Origin: A07HB70 sp964512675 | GTDB taxonomy: Archaea > Halobacteriota > Halobacteria > Halobacteriales > Haloferacaceae | NCBI GenBank assembly: GCA_964512675.1 | Contig: CAZEJR010000044.1 | Span: 1 to 5,754, forward strand | Direction of reading: 5' to 3' | DNA length: 5,754 nt | Part shown: positions 4,463 to 5,754 of the stretch, one piece after another | How positions within the stretch are numbered: the first letter of the stretch is position 1 | How the letters are laid out: the number at the start of each line of letters is the position of its first letter | Position numbers and translations under genes: made by a program | The notes under the pieces: model-generated | What the model was told of the DNA's origin: nothing | What the model saw: only the letters and a program-made list of their open reading frames with translations | Database searches by the model: none

Positions 4463-5695
4463 GTGATCGGCGGTCAGCCACGCTTGCGCGATGCCCGCCG
4501 TCTCCTCGGCGGCAGTGTCGCCGTCGCCGCTGCCGCCTACGGCACACACCGGCTGTACCGCGGCGCGACGGGTGCCTCGTTCGCGTCGTGGTCACCCGCG
4601 CCCGGCACCTGGCCGCTCCGCCGCTCCGACCCGGCGAACACCGCCCACAGCCCCGGTGCCCGTCCGCCGCGCTCGACGCCGTCGGTCCGCGAACTCGCGT
4701 CGACGCCGACTCCCGGCGGACAGCCGCGTCACACGCCGCTCGTCGGCCCCGACGGGATCGTCGTCCACGGGACCGGACTCGCGGCGTACCCGCACGACGG
4801 GGGCCCGGCGACCCGTGTGGACGGGACGGCCACGCCCCTCGCCGGGTTCGGCCCGGACGGTCGGCTCCGCGCCGTCCGGGAGGAAGCCGGCGGCCCCGAC
4901 CCGCCCTCGACACTCGTCGTGTACGACGCCGACCTGCGCGAGCGCCGCCACACCCCGCTCGGCACCGACAACGCGGTCGGCCTGACCGTCGGCGCAGGTG
5001 AGACACACGTCGGCCACGAGGACGGGACGCTCCGTGGCGTCGCCAACCGGGGTGGGCGGGAGTGGCAGGTCGACGGCGCCCTACCCGCACTCGCCGGAGG
5101 GCGCCTGTACGCCGCGGACGCGCCGCTGGACGGCACCGTCGCCTACGAGCCGCGGACGGGCCTCGACCGCCGGCTCACGTCCGGTCCAGCGCGGCGCTGG
5201 AGCGCCGGCCCGGTCGACGCGTTCCCCTCGCCGCCAGCCGTCGCCGACAGCCGGGTCGTCGTCGGGTCGCGGTCGGAGAGCGGCGGTGTCGTCGCGGCAG
5301 TCGACGCGGCCACCGGCGACCGGCTCTGGGAGCCGCGCGCGCTCGGCCGAAACGTCGCGACGCCCGCCCTCGTCGGCGACCGCGGCTACGCGGCGGTCGG
5401 CACCGGATCGCTCGACACGGGCCTGGTCGTCGCGCTCGACCTCGCCACGGGCGAGACGCGCTGGCGGGACGGCCTCGACTGGCACGCGACCGAGGCAGCC
5501 GTCGGCGGCGGGGTGCTCGTCGTCGTCGGCACGGTCCGGACGGACGGCGAGCGGGCCGGCGGTCGGGTCCGCGCCTACGACCGCGCGACCGGCGACACCC
5601 TGTGGGACGCCGAGACGGCGGTTCCTCACGGGCTCGCGCTCGTCGACGACCGTGTGCTGGTCACGGCTGGGACGGGGCTGTACGAACTCGCGTAG
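4463..5695 (+). CDS. PQQ-like beta-propeller repeat protein, function unknown
   Basis: The 410-residue protein has the blade pattern of the PQQ-binding-like/BamB propeller superfamily. A WPLRRSDPANTAHSPGA segment (50-66) resembles the family's opening W...D..NT motif. Three clear blade ends follow: VDAATGDRLWE (280-290), LDLATGETRWRD (325-336) and YDRATGDTLWDA (372-383). Between them lie hydrophobic strands such as RVVVGS, GYAAVGTG and LVVVGT. Earlier blades (about 90-240) are more diverged. The family mostly forms binding or scaffold domains, and no catalytic residues of PQQ dehydrogenases are evident. The N-terminus has ARRLLGGSVAVAAAAYG (11-27), a twin-arginine-like or membrane segment without a lipobox Cys, so export is possible but unproven. 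The start is uncertain: GTG 4463 lies 33 bases after pgk, while TTG 4484 would begin MRDARRLLGG and fits the upstream AT-rich patch better. The C-terminus appears complete. Confidence 0.8.
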   Translation: MIGGQPRLRDARRLLGGSVAVAAAAYGTHRLYRGATGASFASWSPAPGTWPLRRSDPANTAHSPGARPPRSTPSVRELASTPTPGGQPRHTPLVGPDGIVVHGTGLAAYPHDGGPATRVDGTATPLAGFGPDGRLRAVREEAGGPDPPSTLVVYDADLRERRHTPLGTDNAVGLTVGAGETHVGHEDGTLRGVANRGGREWQVDGALPALAGGRLYAADAPLDGTVAYEPRTGLDRRLTSGPARRWSAGPVDAFPSPPAVADSRVVVGSRSESGGVVAAVDAATGDRLWEPRALGRNVATPALVGDRGYAAVGTGSLDTGLVVALDLATGETRWRDGLDWHATEAAVGGGVLVVVGTVRTDGERAGGRVRAYDRATGDTLWDAETAVPHGLALVDDRVLVTAGTGLYELA

Positions 5696-5754
5696 ACCGC
5701 GGCGCCGGTTCGCTCGGCGCGACGGCCACGACTCGCCGGCACAACGACTCACTT
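5696..5754. other. Right-edge sequence without a recognisable gene
   Basis: These 59 bases follow the propeller stop codon. I see no start codon with a supporting box, no tRNA fold and no T-rich terminator. A six-base GC stem (5702-5707 with 5715-5720, seven-base loop) is present but has no T run after it. Confidence 0.5.

Noticed and set aside
4491..4985. ATG-initiated open frame beginning at 4491 inside the propeller gene
   Set aside because: It is out of frame with the blade motifs, and its product is an Arg/Pro/Ser-rich shadow sequence.
3949..5090. Long Arg/Pro-rich open frames on both strands across the pgk-propeller junction
   Set aside because: Composition is that of out-of-frame GC-rich coding DNA, and the pgk and propeller frames explain the region.
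5702..5720. GC-rich six-base stem with seven-base loop after the propeller gene as a terminator
   Set aside because: No T run follows it, and archaeal termination depends mainly on T tracts. Short GC stems are expected by chance at this composition.

Overview
The window is chromosomal DNA from a halophilic archaeon (class Halobacteria). By eye the base composition is close to 70% GC. The predicted proteins are rich in Asp and Glu and poor in Lys, coding third positions are almost always G or C, there are no Shine-Dalgarno sequences, and AT-rich TATA-like boxes sit about 27 bases before most start codons. The genus cannot be fixed from the sequence alone.

Layout: bases 1-230 hold a short tandem repeat and perhaps the 3' end of an unidentified gene. 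They are followed by ribosomal protein L10e (uL16 family, 231-761, +) and a RimK-type ATP-grasp ligase (808-1656, +). A small heat shock protein (Hsp20, minus strand, best start 2012) converges on the ligase, and the two stop codons share one CTAG. Hsp20 and a bacterial-type glyceraldehyde-3-phosphate dehydrogenase (2102-3148, +) diverge from a compact promoter region of about 90 bases. The dehydrogenase is followed by an archaeal-type phosphoglycerate kinase (3203-4429, +) and a beta-propeller protein of the PQQ-like family (4463-5695, +). The last 59 bases hold no recognisable gene.

The dehydrogenase and kinase catalyse consecutive steps: glyceraldehyde 3-phosphate to 1,3-bisphosphoglycerate to 3-phosphoglycerate with ATP formation. 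This is the lower trunk of the semiphosphorylative Entner-Doudoroff route used by sugar-degrading haloarchaea. L10e is translation machinery and Hsp20 is a chaperone. The ligase and the propeller have only family-level assignments.

No phage, transposon, CRISPR or defence-type content was seen, and no clear previously undescribed system. The best leads are the leaderless promoter pattern and the start sites it implies, the four-base stop overlap, the pairing of a bacterial-type gap with an archaeal-type pgk, the ligase beside a ribosomal protein gene, and the unresolved repeat-bearing left edge.
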